This document shows, piece after piece, positions 14,464 through 22,168 of a stretch of 22,168 bases of DNA; position 1 is the stretch's first letter, and each line of letters opens with the position of its first letter. This DNA comes from JAGNZR01 sp051656905 (GTDB taxonomy: Bacteria; Fusobacteriota; Fusobacteriia; Fusobacteriales; Fusobacteriaceae): the NCBI GenBank assembly GCA_051656905.1, contig JBOFJQ010000013.1, positions 1 through 22,168 of the forward strand, written 5' to 3'. A program made the position numbers and the translations under genes. The notes beneath the pieces were generated by a model that worked only from the letters and a program-made list of their open reading frames with translations, made no database searches and was not told the DNA's origin.

Positions 14464-14943
14464 ATGGAAAACTACTTTATTTATAACACAGTAATAGGAG
14501 ATTTAAGAGTAGAGAGCAATGGAAAAGAGATAACTAAAATAGCATTTCATAAAGATAATTTTATAAATTTAAATACTCACAGTAAAATATTAAAAAAAGA
14601 TAGAGTAATAGACTTAGCATGTAGAGAGCTAGATGAATATTTTAAAGGGGAAAGAAAAGAGTTTTCTTTTCCAATGTTACCAGAAGGTACAGATTTTCAA
14701 AAGAAAGTGTGGAATGCCTTAAGAGAGATTCCTTATGGAGAGAAGAGAACTTATAAGGATATTGCCATTGTAATAGGAAATGAAAAAGCATGTAGAGCTG
14801 TAGGACTTGCAAATAATAAAAATCCTTTACCAATAGTAGTTCCATGCCACAGAGTGATAGGAAGTAGTGGAAAATTAGTAGGCTATGCTGGTGGATTGAA
14901 CATTAAAGAGAAACTTTTAAAAATAGAAAATGAAAACAAATAA
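14464..14943 (+). CDS. ogt: Methylated-DNA--protein-cysteine methyltransferase
   Basis: Suicide repair protein that takes O6-alkyl groups from guanine onto its own cysteine. It has 159 residues from ATG 14464. The active-site block is IVVPCHRVIG (124-133) with Cys128. The helix-turn-helix carries the arginine finger Arg111 in RAVGLANNKNP, and FQKKVWNALREIPYGEKRTY (78-97) is the usual lead-in. No N-terminal Ada domain is present, so this is the Ogt type. An in-frame ATG at 14449 would add five residues, but GGAGGA (14451-14456) lies 7 nt ahead of 14464 and would sit inside that longer frame, so the later start is preferred. Confidence 0.94.
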   Translation: MENYFIYNTVIGDLRVESNGKEITKIAFHKDNFINLNTHSKILKKDRVIDLACRELDEYFKGERKEFSFPMLPEGTDFQKKVWNALREIPYGEKRTYKDIAIVIGNEKACRAVGLANNKNPLPIVVPCHRVIGSSGKLVGYAGGLNIKEKLLKIENENK

Positions 14944-15038
14944 AAGAAACTTTTAAAATTATATTGATAATTAATTAAATTTATAAATTATAAGGGAAGT
15001 AATCCAATAAAAATCTTCCAATATATTGAAATTTAAGG

Positions 15039-15044
15039 TATAAT
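15039..15044 (+). promoter_or_regulatory. Possible -10 element for the ABC-F gene
   Basis: TATAAT (15039-15044) lies 82 bp before the ABC-F start. Seventeen bases upstream is TTCCAA (15016-15021), only a weak -35. The roughly 75-nt leader that would result is unusually long for this window. No attenuator hairpin or convincing leader peptide is visible in it. Confidence 0.33.
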
Positions 15045-15125
15045 AATATGTTGCGATATAGTTAATATGGACTAAATTGTAATAAGCAATATCTAATAAA
15101 TAATTAAATGGGAGATACATAAATA

Positions 15126-16742
15126 ATGAATATTATAGAATTAAAAAAGGTTTCAAAATCTTTTTTCACACAAAAATTATATAAAAATGTAGAGTTAGAA
15201 ATAAACTCTGGAGATAAAATAGCCTTAGTTGGAAATAATGGAGTTGGGAAATCAACATTTATAAAACTTATAATGGATGAGCAATATCCAGATTCAGGAG
15301 AAGTAATTATAAACGAAGATGCTAGAATTGCTTGTTTTGACCAATTTGGAAAGGTAGACTTAGAATCAAAAGTAGAAGATTTATTAAATTCACCTTTTGA
15401 AAGAGTAATTGATTTACAAAAAGAATTAGAAGATTTAGGAAATGAATTTTCAGATGATGAAGCTAAAAATGCAATATTATTAGAAAAATATTCAGCATTA
15501 TCAGATGAGTTTGAAAGTTTAGGTGGATATTCATATATTCACATATTAGCAGATTTTGCTGATACATTTGGATTTACTGACAAATTAGATAGAAAATTTA
15601 GAGAGTTAAGTGGTGGAGAGAGACAGTATATAAGACTTGCAGTAACTTTATTTAGTGACTCAGACCTTATTATACTAGATGAACCTTTGTCTTTCTTTGA
15701 TAAGAAAAAAACAGCGTGGCTTACAGACTACATAAAAGAAAGTAAAAAATCTTTCTTAGTAATTTGTCATAATGTAGACTTTATTAGGTCTTTTGCTATG
15801 AAAATATTTGATATAGATAATTATTCAATAACAACTTACGAATCTAATTATCCAGATTATTTAAAAGCTAAAAAAGTTAAAATATCAGAAGAGAAAAAAG
15901 CAAGTATAGAGGCAGAGGAGATTATTGAAAAAACATCAAGAGCTGTTGATAAGAAATATGCAATAATAGAAAAAACAGAAAACAAACGTGGACATGCAGT
16001 TATTATGAGAAGACTTCAAAGAGAACTTTATAAATTAGAGAATGAAAGAATTGAGTTTTCTCCTGAATACAAGTATGAATACTTAGCTCCACCAAAAGAG
16101 ATGTTTATATCTACTAGCACTTTAGAAGGGGATATAGCAAATATTATAGATGTGTCTAAGTCATATGGAGATAACTTACTTTATAAAGGTGTTAACTTAA
16201 AGATAGAAAAAGATACAAAAATTTGTATTGTAGGGGAAAACGGTTCAGGAAAATCAACTTTACTAAGAATATTAGCTGGACAAGATACTGCAACAACAGG
16301 AGAAGTAAATATTCATCCTAAGGCTAAGATTGCTTACATAGAACAAGATACAGCTTTAGAGAATGATAAATTAACAACAATAGAGTATCTAAAATTGACA
16401 ACAGGGCTTTCTCATGAATTTGTGGAAATTGCTATTGACACACTATATAACAATGAGTTAGAATTTAGAGACAAAAGAGTGTTTATGTTATCTGGTGGAG
16501 AGAAAAAAAGATTAGAAATATTTGCTAATATGCTTTCTGAAACAGATCTATTAATAATTGACGAACCATCAACTTATATGGATGACTACTCAAGAACAAC
16601 AATAGCTAACATGATGCTAGATTATCCAGGAGCAGTTATTTTAGTTTCTCACGATAAAGTATTATTAAGAAAATTAAACTTTAAAACATATGATATTAGA
16701 GATAAAAGATTTAGAGAGAAAGAGTCAGATAAGAAAAATTAA
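15126..16742 (+). CDS. Divergent ABC-F type ATPase (two ABC domains)
   Basis: A 538-residue cytoplasmic protein with two ATP-binding cassettes and no membrane segment, the ABC-F plan. Those proteins act on the ribosome in translation or antibiotic protection. Domain 1 has Walker A GNNGVGKS (36-43), signature LSGGERQ (161-167), Walker B LIILDEP (181-187) and switch His215. Domain 2 has GENGSGKS (370-377), LSGGEKK (455-461), LLIIDEP (475-481) and His509. A charged linker lies between, about 243-335. The usual EPTNHLD motif is replaced in both halves, by EPLSFFD and EPSTYMD, while the catalytic glutamates remain. It may be a remote resistance-type or uncharacterised ABC-F branch. GGGAGA lies about 11 nt upstream. 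Confidence 0.82.
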   Translation: MNIIELKKVSKSFFTQKLYKNVELEINSGDKIALVGNNGVGKSTFIKLIMDEQYPDSGEVIINEDARIACFDQFGKVDLESKVEDLLNSPFERVIDLQKELEDLGNEFSDDEAKNAILLEKYSALSDEFESLGGYSYIHILADFADTFGFTDKLDRKFRELSGGERQYIRLAVTLFSDSDLIILDEPLSFFDKKKTAWLTDYIKESKKSFLVICHNVDFIRSFAMKIFDIDNYSITTYESNYPDYLKAKKVKISEEKKASIEAEEIIEKTSRAVDKKYAIIEKTENKRGHAVIMRRLQRELYKLENERIEFSPEYKYEYLAPPKEMFISTSTLEGDIANIIDVSKSYGDNLLYKGVNLKIEKDTKICIVGENGSGKSTLLRILAGQDTATTGEVNIHPKAKIAYIEQDTALENDKLTTIEYLKLTTGLSHEFVEIAIDTLYNNELEFRDKRVFMLSGGEKKRLEIFANMLSETDLLIIDEPSTYMDDYSRTTIANMMLDYPGAVILVSHDKVLLRKLNFKTYDIRDKRFREKESDKKN

Positions 16743-16837
16743 TAAATATTAGATGAAAATAAGATAAAAAGTAAAAAAAATAAGAGACAATAAAGGATAT
16801 ACAAAAGGTTAGTAGTACATTTAAAAAAGTCTATCAT

Positions 16838-16871
16838 AAAATAAGGTTAATAGATATTAGCCTTATTTTTG
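16838..16871 (+). terminator. Rho-independent terminator after the ABC-F gene
   Basis: A 14-pair stem joins 16838-16851 to 16856-16869, with AAGG pairing CCTT in the middle, a single G-U pair and a 4-nt AGAT loop. It runs into a T-rich tail (ATTTTTGT). It ends transcription before the aminopeptidase gene, whose ribosome binding site lies 22 bp beyond. Confidence 0.88.
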
Positions 16872-16908
16872 TATATAAGTATTTTTTTAATAAGGGGGAT
16901 TTTTAATT

Positions 16909-18339
16909 ATGGGTTTAATTGTAACAGGTCATCTTAATAAAAATTATTCAAAGTACATAAGTATTTTTTTTGAGGGAAAAGTAAGTGTATGTCCGCATAT
17001 ACCAGAGGCTAGTATAAAATTTATAAAAAATGCTATTAAAAAAGAAGGTTTTACAGGTAAAAGAGGCGAAATATTTAAAATTAGTTATCCAGAGGGAGAC
17101 TATATTATAGATTTAATTTATATAGGTGCTGGGAAAGAAGAGGAGTTTACTAGAGTTAGTTATAGAAACAGTTTGTTTACAGCATTGAATAGTTTAAAAG
17201 GTGAAAAAGGTGAGATTTCAATATTTTCACCATCTAAAATTTTAAATGATGCAAATGTTATAGCAGAAGTCTTAGAAAATATTAACTACTCTTTTGATAA
17301 ATATAAAACAGAAAAAAATGAAGATTTAAAATTAGAAATTTTTTCTGATGAGGAGCAAGATATAAATGAGGTTTTAAATGTTTGTGAAGCTACTAATTTA
17401 GCAAAGGATTTAGTTAATGAACAAGCAGAGGTTATGGATCCTAAAAAAATGGCAAGCATAGCTAGAGAACAAGGAGAACATTTTGGCTTTGAGGTGGAAA
17501 TTTTAGAAGAAGATAGAATTAAAGAATTAGGAATGGATGCGTTTTTAGCAGTTGGAAGATCAGCAGAGAAAAGGCCAAGATTAATAATTATGAGATACTT
17601 TGGAGATGAAAATAGCGAGTATAAATATGGATTAGTTGGAAAAGGAATTACTTTTGATACAGGTGGGCTTTGTCTAAAAGGTAAAAATAATATGGGTGCA
17701 ATGAAAGATGACATGGGGGGAGCAGCGACAGTAATAGGAGCAATGACATGTATTGCTAAAAATAAACTTAAAAAAAATGTCATAGCTGTTATACCAGCTT
17801 GTGAAAACTCTATAGGTCCTAATGCATATAGACCTAGTGATATTGTAAAAAGTATGTCTGGAAAGCATATTGAGATAACAAATACAGATGCAGAAGGTAG
17901 AGTTATTCTAGTAGATGCATTAACTTACATTATTCAAAAAGAAAATGTTTCAGAAGTAATAGATGTAGCAACTTTAACTGGAGCTGTTTCAGTAGCCTTA
18001 GGAAATACAATAGTAGGAGCTTTTACAAATAAAATAGAGATGTTTAAAAAGTTAGAAAAAAATTCTGAAAAATGGGGAGAGATGTTTTGGAATTTACCTA
18101 TAGTTCAAGAGCATAGATCTCTTTTGAAAAGTGACATTGCAGACATAAAAAATAGTTCAGGAGTCACAGCAGGTGGAGCATGTACAGGAGCAGCTTTTAT
18201 AGAAAGTTTTGTAGAAGGCAAACCATGGATGCATTTGGATATAGGTGGGACAGTAATTTCTAGTTCAGAGGCAGACTTTACTAAAAAAGGTCCAACAGGA
18301 ATAGGGGTAAAATCTCTTTATGAATACATAAAGAATTAA
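16909..18339 (+). CDS. pepA: Leucyl aminopeptidase (M17)
   Basis: Cytosolic two-metal aminopeptidase that releases N-terminal residues from peptides. It has 476 residues. The metal ligands line up with E. coli PepA spacing: Lys245 and Asp250 in VGKGITFDTGG, Asp268 in MKDDMGG, and Asp327 and Glu329 in NTDAEGR (325-331). Arg331 and the catalytic Lys257 in GGLCLK are also present. The N-terminal 150 residues are poorly conserved, as usual for the family. AAGGGGG lies about 10 nt upstream of the ATG. It stands alone between two terminators, so it is probably monocistronic, with any promoter hidden in the short gap after the first hairpin or upstream of it. Confidence 0.95.
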   Translation: MGLIVTGHLNKNYSKYISIFFEGKVSVCPHIPEASIKFIKNAIKKEGFTGKRGEIFKISYPEGDYIIDLIYIGAGKEEEFTRVSYRNSLFTALNSLKGEKGEISIFSPSKILNDANVIAEVLENINYSFDKYKTEKNEDLKLEIFSDEEQDINEVLNVCEATNLAKDLVNEQAEVMDPKKMASIAREQGEHFGFEVEILEEDRIKELGMDAFLAVGRSAEKRPRLIIMRYFGDENSEYKYGLVGKGITFDTGGLCLKGKNNMGAMKDDMGGAATVIGAMTCIAKNKLKKNVIAVIPACENSIGPNAYRPSDIVKSMSGKHIEITNTDAEGRVILVDALTYIIQKENVSEVIDVATLTGAVSVALGNTIVGAFTNKIEMFKKLEKNSEKWGEMFWNLPIVQEHRSLLKSDIADIKNSSGVTAGGACTGAAFIESFVEGKPWMHLDIGGTVISSSEADFTKKGPTGIGVKSLYEYIKN

Positions 18340-18383
18340 TACATCTTATAAAATACAGCAAAATAAACAATTTAAAGCACTTT

Positions 18384-18426
18384 AAAAATAATTACCATTT
18401 TATGTGAAAACGGTAATTATTTTTTT
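18384..18426 (+). terminator. Rho-independent terminator after pepA
   Basis: AAAAATAATTACC (18384-18396) pairs perfectly with GGTAATTATTTTT (18412-18424). One A-C mismatch and a further TTTT/AAAA extension lead to a 5-nt loop. A T-run covers 18420-18426. The 5' A-run would also let it work on the opposite strand, but no minus-strand gene ends here. Confidence 0.9.
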
Positions 18427-18505
18427 ATAAAGGTAGATTTTAATTTTTATTTATGATATATTAAAATATGTACGGGAAAATTATAAATTAGTTGGGAGCG
18501 ATTAA

Positions 18506-19570
18506 ATGAAGAGAATATTAGAATTATCAGAAAAAATTTCCAATGCATTTGGAGCCTCAGGATTTGAAGATGATGTGATTAAAGTTATAAAAAAAGAGGT
18601 TAGTTTAAGTACAACAGTAGATTCAATTAATAATTTATATATAGGACTAGAAGAAATAGAGTCTCAAAAGCCAGTAGTAGCTTTAGATTGCCATAGTGAT
18701 GAAGTTGGATTTATGGTAGAAAGCATAAAAGAAAATGGACTTATAACTTTCTTACCTTTAGGTGGTTGGTATCCAGGAAATGTACCTGCACACTCTGTAG
18801 TTATAAAAACATTTAAAGGGGAGTATATAAAAGGGGTAGTAGCTTCAAAACCACCACATTTTATGACACAAGAAGAGTTAAATAAACTTCCAAAAATAAA
18901 TGAATTAACAATAGATATAGGGACGAGTACTTATGAAGAGACAACGGAGCTTTATGGAATCGAGGTTGGAAATCCAATTGTTCCAGATGTAACTTTTTCT
19001 TACGATGAAAAAATAAAAATAATGAGAGGAAAATCTTTTGATAACAGATTGGGATGTGTTTCAGTTATAGAAACACTATCTAGATTATCTGGAGTTGAGT
19101 TAGATATAAATTTAGTAGGTAATATTTGTGCTCAAGAAGAAGTTGGAACAAGAGGCGCACAAGTAGCTGCTCATAGAGTAAAACCCGATTTTGTAATAGT
19201 ATTTGAAGGGTCACCAGCAGATGATACATTTAAATCAGGAAAAGATTCCCATGGAGCGCTAAGAAAAGGGGTTCAGTTTAGAGTGATTGATGGAGGGATG
19301 TTATCAAATCCAAGAGTAATAGCTTTTGCCAAGGAGATAGCAGAGAAAAATAATATACCTTATCAAGTTATAGCTCGTGAAAAAGGAAGTACAAATGGAG
19401 CTAAATATCATATGTTAGAGAATGGAATTCCTGTAATAGTAATAGGGATACCTACAAGGTATATACATACCCATTACTCTTATTCTTCTGTAGAAGATTT
19501 AGAAGCGGGAATTAAATTAGCTATAGAAATAAGTAAAAATCTTAATTTTGAAATAATAAAAAAGTTTTAA
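18506..19570 (+). CDS. M42 family metallopeptidase
   Basis: A 354-residue co-catalytic metallo-aminopeptidase of the M42 family (TET, glutamyl aminopeptidase, once called endoglucanase M). Visible metal and catalytic residues are His63 and Asp65 in DCHSDEVGF, Asp179 in KSFDNRLG, the pair Glu211-Glu212 in CAQEEVGTRGA, Glu234 in IVFEGSPADD and His323 in THYSYSS. Many members have Asp where Glu234 stands, a conservative change. The proteins usually assemble into tetrahedral dodecamers that trim peptides, so it probably finishes peptide breakdown in the cytoplasm. GGGAG is about 8 nt upstream. It leads an apparent operon with a peptide-binding lipoprotein 36 bp downstream. Confidence 0.93.
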   Translation: MKRILELSEKISNAFGASGFEDDVIKVIKKEVSLSTTVDSINNLYIGLEEIESQKPVVALDCHSDEVGFMVESIKENGLITFLPLGGWYPGNVPAHSVVIKTFKGEYIKGVVASKPPHFMTQEELNKLPKINELTIDIGTSTYEETTELYGIEVGNPIVPDVTFSYDEKIKIMRGKSFDNRLGCVSVIETLSRLSGVELDINLVGNICAQEEVGTRGAQVAAHRVKPDFVIVFEGSPADDTFKSGKDSHGALRKGVQFRVIDGGMLSNPRVIAFAKEIAEKNNIPYQVIAREKGSTNGAKYHMLENGIPVIVIGIPTRYIHTHYSYSSVEDLEAGIKLAIEISKNLNFEIIKKF

Positions 19571-19606
19571 AAAGTTATTATTAAAATAGAAGTAAGGGGG
19601 AGTTAT

Positions 19607-21127
19607 ATGTTGAAAAAATTACTAGTTTTATGTTCTATGTTAAGTATAGTTTTATTTACTGGTTGTGGCGAAAAGAAAGAGTTAGAAGTAGCAAAGGAGA
19701 AAAAAGATACTTTAGTTTATGCACAATTATCTGAAGGAAAAACTTTAGATCCACAAGATTCAACAGAACAATATTCTCAAGTTGTGACAACTCAAATTTA
19801 TGACAGATTAGTGGAAATTGACGAGATGACTGGAAAATTAGTTCCTGGACTTGCAGATTCATGGGAAAGAGTAGATGATTTAACTCTAATAATGCATCTG
19901 AATAAAACTGCAAAATTTCATAATGGAGACTTATTAAAAGCTTCAGATGTAAAATTTACACTTGAAAGAGCAAAATCTAAACCTAAAGTTGCACATCTAT
20001 TTAAAGCTATTAAAGATATAGAAATATTGGATGATAATACTATAAAAATAGTGACAGAGGAGCCTTTTGCGCCATTATTAAATCATTTAAGTCATAAAAC
20101 AGCAGCTATTATAAGTGAAAAATACTTTAAAGAGAATGGCGATAATTATTTTATGAAACCAATCGGAACAGGTTCTTATAAATTTAAAAATTGGATAGTT
20201 GGAGAAAGTATAACTTTAGAAGCTAATAATGAATACTTTAAAGGAAAACCTTTAATAAAAACTGTAGTTATAAAGGGGATACCAGAGGAAAATAGTAGAG
20301 TTATAGGTCTAGAAACAGGTGAGATAGATATTGCTGAAGGGATTGCTACAATAGGAAGAAAAGCCATTGAAGACAGCAAGGATTTAACACTTATGGAGTA
20401 CCCTTCTACCTCTGTTACATATTTAGGATTCTCACTTAAAAATCCTATTTTACAAGACAGAGATGTAAGAAGAGCAATCTCTATGGGAATTAATAGAGAA
20501 GATATTGTAAAAGGATTAATGTTCGGAGATGTAAAGATAGCTAATGGATTTTTAGCACCTGCAGTTTTTGGACATTCTAAAGATTCAAAAGTATTGAGTT
20601 ATAATAAAGAAGAAGCAAAAAGAATAATAGAGAGTAAAGGATTAAAAGGTGCTAAGTTAAGTCTTGTAACAAGTAATAATCAGTTAAGAGCTCAAATGGC
20701 TGAAATTATGCAAGCTCAACTAAAAGAGATTGGACTTGATGTAACTTTACAAACTTTAGAATGGGGAGCATTCCTTAAATCTACTGGAAATGGGGAGTTA
20801 GATATGTTCATGATGGGATGGGGTCCTTCTACTTATGATGGAGACTATGGACTTTATCCAAATTTCCATAGCTCTCAGTTTGGAAGTAATGGAAACAGAA
20901 CTTTTTATTCAAATCAAAAAGTAGATGAACTATTAGACAGTGCAAAGAAAGAGATGGATATTGAAAAAAGAAGAAGCATGTACACTGAAGTTATAAATAT
21001 AGTTAATGAAGATGCACCAGTATTGCCAATAAATTATGCAAATACAATAATCGGAGTTACAAATAAACTTGAAGGGGTAGAACCTATAAGTTATCCAAAG
21101 TTTTATAAATATAATTTTAAAAAATAA
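19607..21127 (+). CDS. Family 5 extracellular peptide-binding lipoprotein
   Basis: Substrate-binding protein of an ABC transporter of the OppA / DppA / nickel type. It has 506 residues. The lipoprotein signal peptide LLVLCSMLSIVLFTGC ends at the lipidated Cys20 (lipobox LFTGC). The family's conserved stretch covers about 82-121: LADSWERVDDLTLIMHLNK then TAKFHNGDLLKASDVKFTLE. Ligand type cannot be read from sequence, although di- or oligopeptides fit the neighbouring peptidase. No permease or ATPase genes accompany it here, so it must work with components encoded elsewhere. AGGGGGAG precedes the ATG by about 5 nt. Its stop codon lies within a short AAAAAAT tandem repeat. Confidence 0.92.
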   Translation: MLKKLLVLCSMLSIVLFTGCGEKKELEVAKEKKDTLVYAQLSEGKTLDPQDSTEQYSQVVTTQIYDRLVEIDEMTGKLVPGLADSWERVDDLTLIMHLNKTAKFHNGDLLKASDVKFTLERAKSKPKVAHLFKAIKDIEILDDNTIKIVTEEPFAPLLNHLSHKTAAIISEKYFKENGDNYFMKPIGTGSYKFKNWIVGESITLEANNEYFKGKPLIKTVVIKGIPEENSRVIGLETGEIDIAEGIATIGRKAIEDSKDLTLMEYPSTSVTYLGFSLKNPILQDRDVRRAISMGINREDIVKGLMFGDVKIANGFLAPAVFGHSKDSKVLSYNKEEAKRIIESKGLKGAKLSLVTSNNQLRAQMAEIMQAQLKEIGLDVTLQTLEWGAFLKSTGNGELDMFMMGWGPSTYDGDYGLYPNFHSSQFGSNGNRTFYSNQKVDELLDSAKKEMDIEKRRSMYTEVINIVNEDAPVLPINYANTIIGVTNKLEGVEPISYPKFYKYNFKK

Positions 21128-21145
21128 AAAATAAAAAATAAAAAA
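21119..21145 (+). repeat. AAAAAAT heptamer repeat, about 3.9 copies
   Basis: Three exact AAAAAAT units cover 21119-21139, followed by six more A before a G. The first unit supplies the TAA stop of the binding-protein gene, so gain or loss of whole units would leave the protein unchanged and only alter the spacing to the next gene. Confidence 0.7.
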
Positions 21146-21220
21146 GATAAAGAACAAAAGAGGAGTATAAAGATATTACGAGCTTTAATCTAACTCTAAA
21201 TACACAATTAAGGAGAAATT

Positions 21221-21940
21221 ATGAAACCATTAATAGGAATTACAGTTTTTCATGAAACTAGAGAATTAAATAAAAAATATATTGCGTTAAATAATGCATA
21301 TGTAGAGGCTATAGAAATGGCTGGAGGAATACCTATACTTATACCTTTTGCAGATGAAGCTTTAGCAAAAGAGTATGTAGATAGATGTGACGGTATTTTA
21401 TTTTCAGGTGGTGAAGATGTATCTCCCCTGTTTTATGGTGAAGATCCTAAAAAACAGTTAGGTGTAATTGATACAAAAAGAGATTTTTGGGAAAAGGCAT
21501 TATTAAAAGCAGTAGTGGAAAAAAGTAAGCCAATTTTAGGAATTTGTAGAGGTTGCCAAGTTATAAATGTGTTCTTAGGAGGAAATTTATTTCAAGATAT
21601 AGATTCTCAAGTTAAGAATGTTTTGGGTCATCATCCTAAGGGGGTTTTAGGTGATGAAAAATATCATAGAATTAAAATAAAAAAAGATTCAGAATTATAT
21701 AAAATATTTAACCGAGAAATAATAGAAATAAACTCATTTCATCATCAATCTGTAAAAGAATTAGGTGAAGATTTAAAAGTGATTGCAACAGCTAATGATG
21801 GAATAATAGAGGCTTTTCAGAGCTACGACATGGACGAACATTATATATTAGGAATTCAGTGGCATCCAGAAGCTATGGTAAAAAGATACGATGAATTTCT
21901 TAAAATTTTTGAGAATTTCGTAGAGAAATGTTCTAAATAA
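21221..21940 (+). CDS. Gamma-glutamyl-gamma-aminobutyrate hydrolase-like (C26)
   Basis: A 239-residue class-I glutamine-amidotransferase-like hydrolase, similar to PuuD, which splits gamma-glutamyl amides. The N-terminus PLIGITVF and the block DGILFSGGEDVSPLFYGE (57-74) are typical of the family. The nucleophile elbow GICRGCQVINVFLGG (107-121) carries Cys109, and WHPEAM (214-219) supplies His215 and Glu217 to complete the triad. No putrescine-pathway genes are nearby, so the true substrate may be another gamma-glutamyl compound. AAGGAG lies about 5 nt before the ATG. It follows the binding protein by 93 bp with no terminator between, and a strong terminator lies downstream. Confidence 0.87.
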   Translation: MKPLIGITVFHETRELNKKYIALNNAYVEAIEMAGGIPILIPFADEALAKEYVDRCDGILFSGGEDVSPLFYGEDPKKQLGVIDTKRDFWEKALLKAVVEKSKPILGICRGCQVINVFLGGNLFQDIDSQVKNVLGHHPKGVLGDEKYHRIKIKKDSELYKIFNREIIEINSFHHQSVKELGEDLKVIATANDGIIEAFQSYDMDEHYILGIQWHPEAMVKRYDEFLKIFENFVEKCSK

Positions 21941-21989
21941 AAATAATAAGAAATAACAAAATAAAAACTATTGAAAAATAGTCAGAAGG

Positions 21990-22028
21990 AAAGGGGAGTA
22001 GTAGGAATATGCTACACTCCTTTTTTTA
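21990..22028 (+). terminator. Rho-independent terminator after the C26 hydrolase
   Basis: AAAGGGGAGT (21990-21999) pairs with ACTCCTTTTT (22016-22025) with two G-U pairs. An A bulge is followed by GTAG (22001-22004) pairing CTAC (22012-22015) over a 7-nt loop, and the T-run covers 22021-22027. A smaller ACTATT / AATAGT hairpin lies just upstream at 21967-21982. Confidence 0.9.
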
Positions 22029-22105
22029 TCTTGTTTATAGTTGGAAAATAGTGTAAAATTTACTAATTAGAAAATAAAAAAATTAAATAGTAATAGGAGA
22101 AAAAA

Positions 22106-22168
22106 ATGTATATAGTTGCTCCAGCAGGGGATATAAATAAGTTTTATGCAGCAGTTGATGGTGGTGCT
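22106..22168 (+). CDS. U32 family peptidase, N-terminal fragment
   Basis: Twenty-one codons run off the right edge. The peptide begins MYIVAPAGDINKFYAAVDGGA, matching the LLAPAGxxxKLxAAxxxGAD opening of U32 (collagenase-like / TrhP / YegQ) proteins. Some of those act in tRNA uridine hydroxylation rather than proteolysis. AGGAGA lies 6 nt upstream. The catalytic region is outside the window, so the subgroup cannot be told. Confidence 0.8.
   Translation, partial: MYIVAPAGDINKFYAAVDGGA

Noticed and set aside
14978..14989. AATTTATAAATT palindrome between ogt and the ABC-F gene
   Set aside because: It is a short A/T-only palindrome in A/T-only DNA with no relation to a promoter.
15048..15065. 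Five-codon upstream ORF ahead of the ABC-F gene as a resistance-type attenuator
   Set aside because: It starts almost at the predicted transcription start, has no ribosome binding site, and no pair of alternative hairpins is visible.
1..22168. CRISPR arrays, insertion sequences, tRNA/rRNA genes, riboswitches or defence modules
   Set aside because: No spaced direct repeats, transposase genes, tRNA-like or rRNA sequence, or recognisable aptamer cores were seen. The window is mostly conserved housekeeping genes.

Overview
The window is AT-rich, uses AGA almost exclusively for arginine, has strong AGGAGG-type ribosome binding sites, and carries a sodium-type F1Fo ATP synthase. Together these point to a member of the Fusobacteriota (Ilyobacter / Cetobacterium / Fusobacterium group). 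The assignment rests on recognising the proteins, especially the c subunit, not on a search. Except for a fragment at the left edge, every gene is on the + strand.

Layout: (1) 1-72, minus strand, is the start of a tryptophanase / tyrosine phenol-lyase gene. It diverges from lepB across a 425-bp AT-rich intergenic region that holds inverted repeats and one possible 26-residue ORF. (2) 498-3368 is a tight run of signal peptidase I (lepB), a RimI-like acetyltransferase and adenylosuccinate lyase (purB). (3) 3573-6173 holds a Gx-transporter-family membrane protein, phosphoglucosamine mutase (glmM) and a SAM methyltransferase. (4) 6210-13361 is the complete atp operon, atpZ-like, atpI, then atpB-E-F-H-A-G-D-C. 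It starts only 36 bp after the methyltransferase, with no visible terminator between them, and ends in a strong intrinsic terminator. (5) 13578-14943 holds dephospho-CoA kinase (coaE), a YwbE-family protein and an O6-alkylguanine DNA alkyltransferase (ogt). (6) 15126-16742 is a divergent ABC-F ATPase with its own terminator. (7) 16909-18339 is a leucyl aminopeptidase with its own terminator. (8) 18506-21940 holds an M42 metallopeptidase, a family-5 peptide-binding lipoprotein and a class-I glutamine-amidotransferase-like (C26) hydrolase, closed by a terminator. (9) 22106 to the right edge is the start of a U32-family peptidase.

How it fits together: the c subunit has the Na+-coordinating residues known from Ilyobacter tartaricus, so the ATP synthase probably couples to a sodium gradient, as suits an anaerobic fermenter. 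The aromatic amino acid lyase, two metallo-aminopeptidases, peptide-binding lipoprotein, C26 hydrolase and U32 peptidase suggest a lifestyle built on peptides and amino acids. The remaining genes are housekeeping (protein export, purine synthesis, cell-wall precursor, CoA, DNA repair, ribosome-associated ATPase).

I found no mobile element, CRISPR array, tRNA, rRNA or toxin-antitoxin pair, and nothing I can honestly call a new multi-gene system. The points most worth a second look are the ABC-F protein that lacks the family's hallmark motif in both domains, the sodium signature of the c ring, the non-ATG starts and intercistronic hairpin in the atp operon, and the divergent left-hand intergenic region.
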